Origin: JBCDBL01 sp039183635
Lineage (GTDB): Bacteria; Pseudomonadota; Alphaproteobacteria; Caulobacterales; Parvularculaceae
NCBI GenBank assembly: GCA_039183635.1
Contig: JBCDBL010000077.1
Location: 1-20,299, forward strand
Direction: 5' to 3'
Length of the DNA: 20,299 bases
Position 1 is the stretch's first letter. Every line of letters starts with the position of its first letter. The position numbers and the translations under genes are program-made. This document shows, piece by piece, positions 1-5,470 of this stretch. Below the pieces are notes generated by a model. That model saw only the letters and a list, made by a program, of their open reading frames with translations. It searched no databases and had not been told where the DNA came from.

Positions 1-594
1 GCTGACGCCGAGGGTGAGCAGCATCAAGGGGATCGATGCATCGCCGATAAGATCCGTCGTGTTGGCGATCCATTTCGGCGGTTTCGCGCCTGCGACCGTC
101 ATGGCGACAGCGATGGCGATCGCGATAAGGGCCGGGTTCAGAAGAACTTTCCGCAGCGAAAAGGTTCCTGAGGAAATCCAGGCCCCCACGGTCCACATGG
201 CGCCGATCGATGTCGCTAAAATCGCAACGGCGAGAGCGAGGCCCTCCTCGCCAAAGGCGTAGTAACAAATGGGCAGGCCCATATTGCCAATGTTTGGAAA
301 CATGAGCGCCGGCAGATAAATTTGCCGGGACAAGCCAAACATCTTCAGCGCAGCCCATCCTGCAAAGCACAGGCATGCGTAGCACGCCGCCATGGCGCCT
401 GCGATCTCAGCCAAGGCGTTCGGCGAAATGTCGGCGCTTGTGAGGGCGGAAAAAACGAGGCACGGGCTTGTGACAAGAGCCACAAAGCGGGTGACGAAGG
501 CTTCGGGAAAATCCTGACCGGACTTAATCCAGGCGTAGCCGACAGCAACGGTGATGAACACCGGCGCGACGACGGCGATAAGGTCCGGCAACAT
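1..594 (-). CDS. AEC family (auxin efflux carrier-like) transporter, N-terminal part, runs off the window edge
   Basis: Reading the minus strand from an ATG at 594 gives 198 codons without a stop to the edge of the window, so the C-terminal part lies outside. The product begins MLPDLIAVVAPVFITVAVGY and is very hydrophobic, with roughly five to six membrane segments in the visible part (about residues 3-22, 36-56, 64-84, 102-122, 124-142, 155-172). It carries NIGNMGLP at residues 101-108 and ends in a SIPLMLLTLGVS stretch, both typical of the AEC/membrane transport protein family of inner-membrane permeases (about 300-320 residues, ten segments). Members export or import small organic acids or auxin-like compounds; the substrate cannot be told from sequence. 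A weak Shine-Dalgarno (AAAGAG) lies upstream of the start. It follows sodC on the same strand after 125 bases of palindromic DNA, so co-transcription is possible but not certain. Confidence 0.9.
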   Translation of the reverse strand, partial: MLPDLIAVVAPVFITVAVGYAWIKSGQDFPEAFVTRFVALVTSPCLVFSALTSADISPNALAEIAGAMAACYACLCFAGWAALKMFGLSRQIYLPALMFPNIGNMGLPICYYAFGEEGLALAVAILATSIGAMWTVGAWISSGTFSLRKVLLNPALIAIAIAVAMTVAGAKPPKWIANTTDLIGDASIPLMLLTLGVS

Positions 595-619
595 AAGTTT
601 GCTCTTTAAAAAACGATGT

Positions 620-660
620 TAGACCACATTTACAATTCTTCGAATCGTAAATGCGGTCTA
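620..660. promoter_or_regulatory. Long dyad upstream of the AEC transporter gene, possible operator
   Basis: TAGACCACATTTAC at 620-633 pairs with GTAAATGCGGTCTA at 647-660 with one mismatch, and ATTC/GAAT pairs further inside around a TTC loop. The dyad ends 26 bases before the transporter start, where a repressor site would sit. The inner TTTAC(N13)GTAAA core looks like an operator for a dimeric repressor; no regulator gene is adjacent. On the minus strand a run of six T follows about eight bases beyond the stem, so a weak terminator of sodC readthrough is an alternative. Confidence 0.45.
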
Positions 661-674
661 AGTTTATGTTTAAC

Positions 675-718
675 GCGCATTTTATTCACAAAACCGGTTC
701 CCACTTTTGTGAATGCGC
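675..718. repeat. Imperfect inverted repeat between sodC and the transporter gene
   Basis: GCGCATTTTATTCACAAAA at 675-693 faces TTTTGTGAATGCGC at 705-718, giving a stem with a small internal bulge around the loop CCGGTTCCCAC. The segment AAAACCGGTTCCCACTTTT followed by ATGCGCT resembles a short intergenic repeat I recall as scattered through many alphaproteobacterial genomes; that resemblance is from memory. It lies immediately after the sodC stop codon and has no T-run in the sodC direction, so it is not a standard terminator. Confidence 0.4.
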
Positions 719-719
719 T

Positions 720-1277
720 TTAGTCGGCCTTAACGACGCCGCAGGCGATGCGCGCGCCGGCGCCGCCGATCGGCTGCGTTATCATATCGTCAGGGTTCGC
801 ATGGATAACGAGCGCTGAGCCGTCCCCGTCGAGAAGGCCAGGCAAGTCGCCGCCCTCTGTCAGAGACACCAGCTGCGTGAAATACGATGCATGCGCAACG
901 CCGTCGGTATGGGCGTACAGGTTTGGCAAGTCGGCGTTGTCGGGCCCTTCGGGGTGGAGCAAGCCGTGCTTGCGTCCCCAAGGGTTGATGTGACCGCCGG
1001 AGGCTTTGAAGCCCGCCGCGCCGTCGGAACAGTCCCCGACTTTATGCAAATGCACGCCGTGCCAGCCGGGAGGTATGCTTTCAAGCATCAACTGGATCAC
1101 GACGCCGCTTGCGCCTTGGCGGAAAATCGCCTCGCCCAGAGGACGGCCTTCGGTGTCGATAAGGGAGGCTTTCGCTTCGGAAACCTTTTTTGTCCCCTCG
1201 TCGGAGTTCGCCACGGCAAAGGCGGTCACTACACCGACTATGATCGCTGTGATGGCGCCGAGGGTCAATTTATTCAT
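720..1277 (-). CDS. sodC: Cu/Zn superoxide dismutase, exported (periplasmic)
   Basis: Converts superoxide to hydrogen peroxide and oxygen, most likely in the periplasm. The 185-residue product starts with a basic residue and a hydrophobic stretch (residues 4-23, ending AFAVA) that reads as a signal peptide. Copper ligands are visible as H76 and H78 (GVHLH), H96 (GGHINP, the bridging His) and H159 (HANPDD). Zinc ligands are H96, H104 and D116 (ADLPN). The disulfide pair is C83 and C179, and the active-site arginine is R176 (GARIACG). The position of the third zinc histidine (bovine H80) is D113 here (GPDNADLPN), a point taken up in the findings. The ATG is preceded by AGGAGA (1284-1289 on the plus strand numbering) at good spacing. 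Length fits the bacterial periplasmic family. Same strand as the downstream transporter gene and divergent from the ribosomal cluster. Confidence 0.95.
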   Translation of the reverse strand: MNKLTLGAITAIIVGVVTAFAVANSDEGTKKVSEAKASLIDTEGRPLGEAIFRQGASGVVIQLMLESIPPGWHGVHLHKVGDCSDGAAGFKASGGHINPWGRKHGLLHPEGPDNADLPNLYAHTDGVAHASYFTQLVSLTEGGDLPGLLDGDGSALVIHANPDDMITQPIGGAGARIACGVVKAD

Positions 1278-1705
1278 GAGATTTCTCCTGTTCCCGCTCT
1301 CGCCAGTGTAGGCGCCTATGCTTTAAAATAAAACCGGCCATCGTTGTTCGTTGGCCCTCACTTGGACGACATCGCCGTTTGGAGCTGTTTCATGGCCACG
1401 GCGCGGGACGCTTTCGCCGGGTGTGTAAGGGGATAAAGGTTTGAAAACGGCCGGCCCGTTCATTGGTCGCCCGAAATCCGAGACTGCAGGACGCATGCGC
1501 GCAAGCCTTCGCCCGATATCGGAAAGATTTAGGGCTTTGTGGGCCATCCTGGAAAATTTCTTCCCTGGACTGGCGTCACGGGCGAATAAAGCGTATAGAC
1601 ATTTTTCAACGCCGCCGTTGTCCTCACATTGAGGCGCGGCGGCGGTTTTTTAGGTCCGGGCGCATCCCTACATACTGTTTGGACGCCGTTTGGGCCGCCG
1701 CCATT
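1278..1705. other. 428-base gap between sodC and tRNA-Trp without a convincing protein gene
   Basis: Short reading frames exist on both strands (for example 1441-1632 plus, 1323-1547 minus) but none shows a family motif or a good ribosome-binding site, and the longest plus-strand frame runs into the tRNA. The region should hold the sodC promoter (minus strand, close to 1290-1340), a plus-strand intrinsic terminator at 1610-1651, and the promoter for tRNA-Trp, which I could not place with confidence. Confidence 0.6.
1610..1651 (+). terminator. Intrinsic terminator (plus strand) ahead of tRNA-Trp
   Basis: CGCCGCCG at 1610-1617 pairs perfectly with CGGCGGCG at 1637-1644. Inside the loop, CCTCA (1622-1626) pairs with TGAGG (1630-1634), and six T follow at 1646-1651. 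No T-run appears in the minus direction. There is no protein gene upstream on this strand, so it either ends an unrecognised small transcript or acts as an attenuator for the tRNA-Trp/secE transcript. Confidence 0.7.
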
Positions 1706-1781
1706 AGGGGTGTAGCTCAGTTGGTAGAGCATCGGTCTCCAAAACCGAGGGTCGTGGGTTCGAGTCCCTCCGCCCCTGCCA
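1706..1781 (+). tRNA. trnW: tRNA-Trp (anticodon CCA)
   Basis: The 76-base gene folds as a standard cloverleaf. Acceptor AGGGGTG pairs with CGCCCCT (one G-T wobble). The D arm contains AGCTCAGTTGGTAGAGC. The anticodon stem TCGGT/ACCGA holds loop CTCCAAA with anticodon CCA at 1739-1741. The T arm contains GGTTCGAGTCC, and the 3' CCA is encoded at 1779-1781. The CCA anticodon reads UGG and so identifies tryptophan. Its position immediately before secE is a common arrangement in alphaproteobacteria. Confidence 0.97.
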
Positions 1782-1818
1782 GGCGTTCGAGAAGAAACAC
1801 GTAACGGTTTGATATAGC

Positions 1819-2112
1819 ATGGCCAAAGGCAAAGGCGCCGGTGTTCCGGCGAAGGGTGCTGAGGGCGGGTCTGCGCCGGCGAAGTCCGGCAAAGACAACG
1901 CGCCGGCCCAGAAAAAGAAACAGGCGAATCCTTTTGAATTTATTCAACAGGTGCGCAACGAAGCCGGCAAGGTGACTTGGACGACCTGGAAAGAAACACG
2001 CCTGTCCACGATCATGGTGTTGATCATGGTGACGTTCGCGGCGGTTTATTTCTTTCTTGTTGACCAGATCCTTGGCGCGATCGTGAGGTTTTTGCTGAGC
2101 CTCGGCGGTTAG
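1819..2112 (+). CDS. secE: Preprotein translocase subunit SecE
   Basis: SecE clamps SecY in the inner-membrane SecYEG channel and is essential for protein export. The 97-residue product has a low-complexity, Ala/Gly/Lys-rich N-terminal stretch (residues 1-36), the amphipathic family segment NPFEFIQQVRNEAGKVTW (about 37-54), and a single membrane helix at about 64-88. This is the short, one-helix form seen in most bacteria, unlike the three-helix E. coli protein. It begins 37 bases after tRNA-Trp and ends 42 bases before nusG, the usual secE-nusG pairing. No clear Shine-Dalgarno precedes the ATG, but no better in-frame start gives the family N-terminus. Confidence 0.95.
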   Translation: MAKGKGAGVPAKGAEGGSAPAKSGKDNAPAQKKKQANPFEFIQQVRNEAGKVTWTTWKETRLSTIMVLIMVTFAAVYFFLVDQILGAIVRFLLSLGG

Positions 2113-2154
2113 CCCTCAAACGCAAACAGACAATATAAAGGGACGAAACGGTCC

Positions 2155-2688
2155 ATGACGCATCAATGGTACATCGTCAACGCGTACTCGAACTTTGAAA
2201 AAAAGGCGGCCGAGGCGATTCGTCAGGCGGCGGAAGAGGCCGGTCTGGAAGACGCGTTCGAAGAAATTCTCGTGCCGACAGAGGACGTGGTGGAGGTCCG
2301 GCGCGGCCGCAAAGTGAACGCCCAGCGCAAGTTTTTCCCAGGCTACGTGCTGGTCAAAATGCAGCTGACGGACCAGACCTATCATCTGGTGAAAGAGTCG
2401 CCGAAGGTCACAGGCTTTCTCGGCTCCGGCAATAAGCCCCTGCCAGTGAGCCAGCGCGAGGTCGATCGCATACTCGGCCAAATCGAAGAAGGCGTCGAGC
2501 GCCCGCGGCCGACCATACAGTTCGAGGTGGGCGAGACCGTGCAAGTCACCGACGGTCCCTTCGCTTCGTTCTCCGGCATTGTGGAAGAAGTGGATGAAGA
2601 AGCCACGCGCCTTAAAGTGGCGGTGTCTATTTTCGGCCGCGCCACGCCCGTGGAGCTGGAATACGGACAGGTGCAAAAGCAGGGGTAG
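2155..2688 (+). CDS. nusG: Transcription termination/antitermination factor NusG
   Basis: NusG binds the beta' clamp of RNA polymerase, suppresses pausing and links the polymerase to Rho or ribosomal protein S10. The 177-residue product shows the N-terminal NGN domain starting WYIVNAYSNFEKKAAEAI (residues 5-22), the core FPGYVLVKM (61-69), a linker, and the C-terminal KOW domain with VTDGPFASFSG (131-141). Length and domain order are normal. AAAGGG lies about ten bases before the ATG. It is followed by 242 bases containing the promoter and leader for rplK, so secE-nusG and the L11 operon appear to be separate, partly overlapping units. Confidence 0.97.
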   Translation: MTHQWYIVNAYSNFEKKAAEAIRQAAEEAGLEDAFEEILVPTEDVVEVRRGRKVNAQRKFFPGYVLVKMQLTDQTYHLVKESPKVTGFLGSGNKPLPVSQREVDRILGQIEEGVERPRPTIQFEVGETVQVTDGPFASFSGIVEEVDEEATRLKVAVSIFGRATPVELEYGQVQKQG

Positions 2689-2794
2689 GCCGCCCCATAT
2701 CCTGCGGCGGGACCGCTGTCAGATCTCAGGTTCGTATGGCGAAGCCATCGATTTTTGCACTCCCGACACCCGGCGTGAGCGGCGAACAATTATC

Positions 2795-2822
2795 TTGCGC
2801 CTAAGCGGCTAAGCTGTATAAC
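2795..2822 (+). promoter_or_regulatory. Candidate sigma-70-type promoter for rplK-rplA
   Basis: TTGCGC at 2795-2800 and TATAAC at 2817-2822 are separated by 16 bases, a reasonable match to the housekeeping promoter. Transcription would start near 2829-2832, just before the folded leader at 2835-2876, which supports the assignment. Confidence 0.5.
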
Positions 2823-2834
2823 CCAGCAACCTTG

Positions 2835-2876
2835 TGCGGGAGGCGGCGTAAAGACCAGCGTTCGTCGTACCGCGCA
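2835..2876 (+). promoter_or_regulatory. Structured 5' leader of rplK
   Basis: TGCGGG at 2835-2840 pairs with CCGCGCA (2870-2876, one bulged G). Inside it GCGGCG (2843-2848) can pair with CGTCGT (2863-2868) using two G-U pairs, leaving a loop TAAAGACCAGCGTT. In other bacteria the L11-L1 mRNA leader is bound by L1 as feedback control, so that is the likely role, though I do not see a full match to a known L1 site. The segment 2841-2860 recurs before rpsL. Confidence 0.45.
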
Positions 2877-2930
2877 TCCCTTTAAGTTTAGGCCTTTGCG
2901 CCTTAAGCCAGTGAAGTCGAAAGGGAAGAC

Positions 2931-3359
2931 ATGGCGAAGAAAATCGACGGGTACCTGAAGCTTCAGGTGCCGGCGGGGGCGGCCAACCCCTCGCCGCCGA
3001 TCGGGCCGGCCTTGGGTCAGCGCGGTCTCAACATTATGGAGTTCTGTAAGGCGTTTAACGCGGCTTCTCAGGACATGGAAAAGGGGATGCCTGTCCCGAC
3101 GATCATCACGATCTATACGGACAAGTCTTTCACCTTCATCACCAAGACGCCTCCTGCGTCCTACTACCTCAAAAAAGCGGCCAAGCTGCAAAAGGGCGGA
3201 TCGACGCCTGGGCGCGGCTTTGCGGGCAAAGTGTCTAAGGCGCAATGCCGCGAAATCGCTGAAGCCAAAATGAAGGATCTGAACGCCAACGATCTCGATC
3301 AGGCGACGAAGATCATCGAAGGCTCGGCGCGGTCCATGGGATTAGAGGTGACGGAGTAG
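2931..3359 (+). CDS. rplK: 50S ribosomal protein L11
   Basis: L11 sits with 23S rRNA at the GTPase-associated centre at the base of the L7/L12 stalk, where EF-G and RelA act. The 142-residue product has the proline-rich N-terminal segment PPIGPALGQRG (22-32), which is the thiostrepton-binding face, the TPPASYYLKKAA linker region (73-84), and the C-terminal rRNA-binding domain from about residue 75. Length is standard. The ATG with the family N-terminus MAKKIDGYLKLQ follows GAAAGGGAAGAC, a usable Shine-Dalgarno. Only four bases separate it from rplA, so translation is coupled. Confidence 0.98.
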   Translation: MAKKIDGYLKLQVPAGAANPSPPIGPALGQRGLNIMEFCKAFNAASQDMEKGMPVPTIITIYTDKSFTFITKTPPASYYLKKAAKLQKGGSTPGRGFAGKVSKAQCREIAEAKMKDLNANDLDQATKIIEGSARSMGLEVTE

Positions 3360-3363
3360 GCAG

Positions 3364-4062
3364 ATGGCGAAACCAGGCAAAAGAATTTCCGCCGGCCGCG
3401 CCGCGGTCGATCGCGACAAGGATTATGGCCTTACGGAGGCTGTGGCCCTCATCAAAGAGCACGCAAAAACCAAGTTCGACGAGACGGTTGAGATCGCTAT
3501 GAACCTTGGCGTCGACCCGCGTCATGCGGACCAGATGGTGCGCGGCGTATGCAACCTGCCGAACGGCTCCGGCAAAACGGTGCGCGTGGCTGTGTTTGCA
3601 AAAGACGCCAAAGCCGACGAAGCGAAAGAGGCCGGCGCCGATCTTGTGGGCGCTGAGGATCTTGCAGAGAAGATCCAGGGCGGCGAGATGGGCTTTGACC
3701 GCGTCATCGCCACGCCGGATATGATGCCGGTCGTCGGGCGTCTTGGTAAGGTGCTCGGGCCCCGGGGTCTCATGCCGAACCCGAAAGTGGGCACGGTGAC
3801 GCCGGATGTGAAAAAGGCCATCGCCGACGCCAAAGGCGGCGCGGTTCAGTTCCGTGTTGAAAAAGCCGGCGTCATTCATGCCGGGGTCGGCAAGGCGAGT
3901 TTCGAGGCGAAGGCTTTGGAAGAGAACATTCGCGCCTTTGTGGGCGATGTGAACAAAGCCAAGCCCTCCGGCGCCAAAGGCACGTTCATCAAGAAGATCT
4001 CTGTGAGCTCTACAATGGGTCCAGGCGTGCGGATCAGCGCGTCGGATATTTTGGGCGCTTAA
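3364..4062 (+). CDS. rplA: 50S ribosomal protein L1
   Basis: L1 forms the mobile stalk that helps release deacylated tRNA from the E site and in many bacteria represses its own L11-L1 mRNA. The 232-residue product has the expected two-domain sequence: the N-terminal part with GKTVRVAVFA (about 73-82), the inner domain with GPRGLMPNPKVGTVTPDV (centred near 135-152), and the C-terminal TMGPGVRI (218-225). Length is typical. It overlaps no other gene and is the last gene before a 455-base gap that contains a palindromic repeat and the rplJ leader, so the L11-L1 and L10-L12 genes are probably distinct units. Confidence 0.98.
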   Translation: MAKPGKRISAGRAAVDRDKDYGLTEAVALIKEHAKTKFDETVEIAMNLGVDPRHADQMVRGVCNLPNGSGKTVRVAVFAKDAKADEAKEAGADLVGAEDLAEKIQGGEMGFDRVIATPDMMPVVGRLGKVLGPRGLMPNPKVGTVTPDVKKAIADAKGGAVQFRVEKAGVIHAGVGKASFEAKALEENIRAFVGDVNKAKPSGAKGTFIKKISVSSTMGPGVRISASDILGA

Positions 4063-4068
4063 TTTTAA

Positions 4069-4208
4069 AACGTCATCCCGGACGACGCATTTGCGTCGAT
4101 CCGGGATCGGTCTCCACAAACTCTGAATTGGTTTCCACAGGTCCCGGATCTAACATTCGCTTTCCAAAATCTGCGATTTTGGGCTCATGTAACGTACGGG
4201 ATGACGTT
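4069..4208. repeat. Nested palindromic element, copy A (MITE/REP-like)
   Basis: A perfect 12-base terminal inverted repeat, AACGTCATCCCG at 4069-4080 and CGGGATGACGTT at 4197-4208, encloses a 140-base element. Inside the left end, ATCCCGGA (4075-4082) pairs with TCCGGGAT (4100-4107) and CGACGCA (4083-4089) with TGCGTCG (4092-4098), a near-perfect 15-pair hairpin. On the right, CCAAAATC (4164-4171) pairs with GATTTTGG (4175-4182). No protein is encoded and no target duplication is evident. A second copy lies between rpoB and rpoC. Confidence 0.8.
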
Positions 4209-4230
4209 CCGAGTTGTTTGGAAATAGTAC

Positions 4231-4256
4231 TTGACGCCGCAATCTTTTTCTATAGG
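4231..4256 (+). promoter_or_regulatory. Weak candidate promoter for rplJ-rplL
   Basis: TTGACG at 4231-4236 is a good -35 element, but the best -10-like hexamer TATAGG (4251-4256) is only 14 bases away, shorter than usual. It lies just after the repeat and about 75 bases before the rplJ leader, which is the right place. Treat as tentative. Confidence 0.3.
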
Positions 4257-4333
4257 AAATGCGGCTTCAATTCGGAGCTTCGGCTCCACCCTGTCCGAGA
4301 CAGCAGGCGTCCTTTTTAAAGGACTTAATCGCA

Positions 4334-4436
4334 AGGCCTGTTTAGACAGAGGGAAGACCTACAGCTGCGGCGCGCGCCGTGCGCTGTCGTTTGACCTTTC
4401 GGACAGGCTTTCGCGCGCCGCGCGGGGCCTTTTTTT
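4334..4436 (+). promoter_or_regulatory. rplJ leader with terminator-like attenuator (L10-leader type)
   Basis: An outer pairing AGGCC (4334-4338) with GGCCT (4426-4430) encloses a perfect ten-pair stem GCGGCGCGCG (4367-4376) with CGCGCGCCGC (4412-4421), with a further CTGTC/GACAG helix (4384-4388 and 4402-4406) in its loop. Seven T follow at 4430-4436, so the structure can act as an intrinsic terminator about 80 bases ahead of the rplJ start. In other bacteria the L10-L12 complex binds such a leader to limit its own synthesis; the sequence here fits that role, but the protein-binding kink-turn is not confirmed. Confidence 0.65.
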
Positions 4437-4517
4437 GTTTTGGCCTTTGCAAAAGCGCTAACGCCAATATCGAGACGACGCCCTGTCGGCTCGAACAGGA
4501 TGAAGGGTCGACGCCGT

Positions 4518-5033
4518 ATGGATAGAACCCAAAAGGCGGAGCAGGTTGACTGGGTGAAGGGCGTTTTCGACGAAAGCGCTGTCGTCGTGGTCGTCCAAAA
4601 CGCCGGTCTCACCGTTTCCGAGATGTCCGGCCTCAGGGCCGATCTGCGTGAAGCGGGCGCCAGTCTCAAAGTGGTGAAAAACCGCCTCGCCAAAATTGCC
4701 GTTGAAGGCAAATCCGGCGAGCAGATTACGGATTTGTTCAAGGGGCCGACCGCGATTGGTTACTCTGAGGACCCCGTCGCCGCGCCGAAAATTCTCGCAA
4801 AATTCGCCAAGGACAACGAGAAGCTCGTCATCCTCGGCGGCGTTATGGGCGAAACCGCGCTTGACGAGGCGGGCGTGAAGGCGCTTGCGGCGCTGCCGTC
4901 TCTCGACGAGTTGCGCGGCAAGCTTGTGGGTCTCATTCAGGCCCCGGCGCAAAAACTTGCGTCCGTCACCCAGGCGCCGGCCGGGCAGCTCGCCCGCGTG
5001 TTCAGCGCCTACGGCTCCAAGGATGCGGCGTAA
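4518..5033 (+). CDS. rplJ: 50S ribosomal protein L10
   Basis: L10 anchors the L7/L12 dimers to the ribosome and with them controls the rplJL mRNA. The 171-residue product begins MDRTQKAEQVDWVKGVF, has the globular N-terminal domain with NAGLTVSEMSGLRADLREAG (about 29-48) and KVVKNRLAKIA (54-64), and ends in the Ala/Gln-rich helix that holds the stalk dimers (about 130-165). The ATG at 4518 is chosen because GAAGGG lies ten bases upstream and the resulting N-terminus matches the family; an in-frame ATG at 4500 would add six residues. It lies 56 bases before rplL, the standard pair. Confidence 0.96.
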   Translation: MDRTQKAEQVDWVKGVFDESAVVVVVQNAGLTVSEMSGLRADLREAGASLKVVKNRLAKIAVEGKSGEQITDLFKGPTAIGYSEDPVAAPKILAKFAKDNEKLVILGGVMGETALDEAGVKALAALPSLDELRGKLVGLIQAPAQKLASVTQAPAGQLARVFSAYGSKDAA

Positions 5034-5089
5034 CGCTGTCGTTTTGGTTTTTAATTGTTTGCAACTGATCTTTAAAAGGAAGAATGAAC

Positions 5090-5395
5090 ATGGCTGATCT
5101 TGAAAAAATTGCTGAGGAGCTGTCCTCTTTAACCGTTCTTGAAGCCGCTGAGCTTTCCAAGCTGTTGGAAGAAAAGTGGGGCGTGTCCGCTTCTGCGGCC
5201 GTTGCTGTTGCGGCGGCGCCTGGTGCAGCGGACGGCGGCGGCGCTGCGGCTGAAGAAAAAACGGAATTCGACGTTGTTCTTACTTCTGCAGGCGACAAGA
5301 AAATCAACGTCATCAAAGAAGTTCGCGCAATCACGGGCCTTGGCTTGAAAGAAGCCAAAGAGCTTGTGGAAGGCGCGCCGAAGCCGGTGAAATAG
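5090..5395 (+). CDS. rplL: 50S ribosomal protein L7/L12, interrupted by an in-frame amber codon
   Basis: L7/L12 is the flexible stalk protein that recruits EF-Tu, EF-G and initiation factors. Under the standard code this frame makes 101 residues: the N-terminal dimerisation and L10-binding domain (1-30), an Ala/Gly hinge (about 35-57) and the first part of the C-terminal domain with GLGLKEAKELVEGAPKPVK (83-101). TAG at 5393-5395 stands exactly where the family has Glu before GVxKDEAE, and the remaining tail is intact in the same frame (5396-5470). A full protein would be 126 residues. The truncated form would lack the last helix and strand of the factor-binding domain. One base change (GAG to TAG) explains it: sequencing error, recent mutation, suppression or readthrough. 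Start ATG 5090 (MADLEKIAEEL) follows AAAAGGAAG; ATG 5084 is an alternative. Confidence 0.9.
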   Translation: MADLEKIAEELSSLTVLEAAELSKLLEEKWGVSASAAVAVAAAPGAADGGGAAAEEKTEFDVVLTSAGDKKINVIKEVRAITGLGLKEAKELVEGAPKPVK

Positions 5396-5470
5396 GGCGT
5401 CGCCAAAGACGAAGCCGAAGAGTTGAAGAAAAAGCTCGAAGAGGCCGGCGCTGGCGTCGAGCTGAAATAA
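5396..5470 (+). pseudogene. rplL: Intact coding tail of rplL downstream of the amber codon
   Basis: In the same frame as rplL, 24 codons directly after the TAG read GVAKDEAEELKKKLEEAGAG then VELK and stop with TAA at 5468-5470. This is the normal C-terminus of L7/L12 (last helix and strand of the factor-binding domain). No frameshift or other damage is present, so the segment is either still translated by readthrough or suppression, or the TAG is very recent or an error. Confidence 0.85.

Noticed and set aside
1571..1599. TGGCGT...TATAGA as a promoter for tRNA-Trp
   Set aside because: The spacing would be right, but the -35 matches poorly, and a start near 1606 would run directly into the terminator at 1610-1651. 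Kept only as an idea in the findings.
1441..1632. Short plus-strand frame of 63 residues before tRNA-Trp
   Set aside because: TTG start with no good ribosome-binding site, no motif, and it ends within the terminator hairpin. Composition does not separate it from non-coding sequence.
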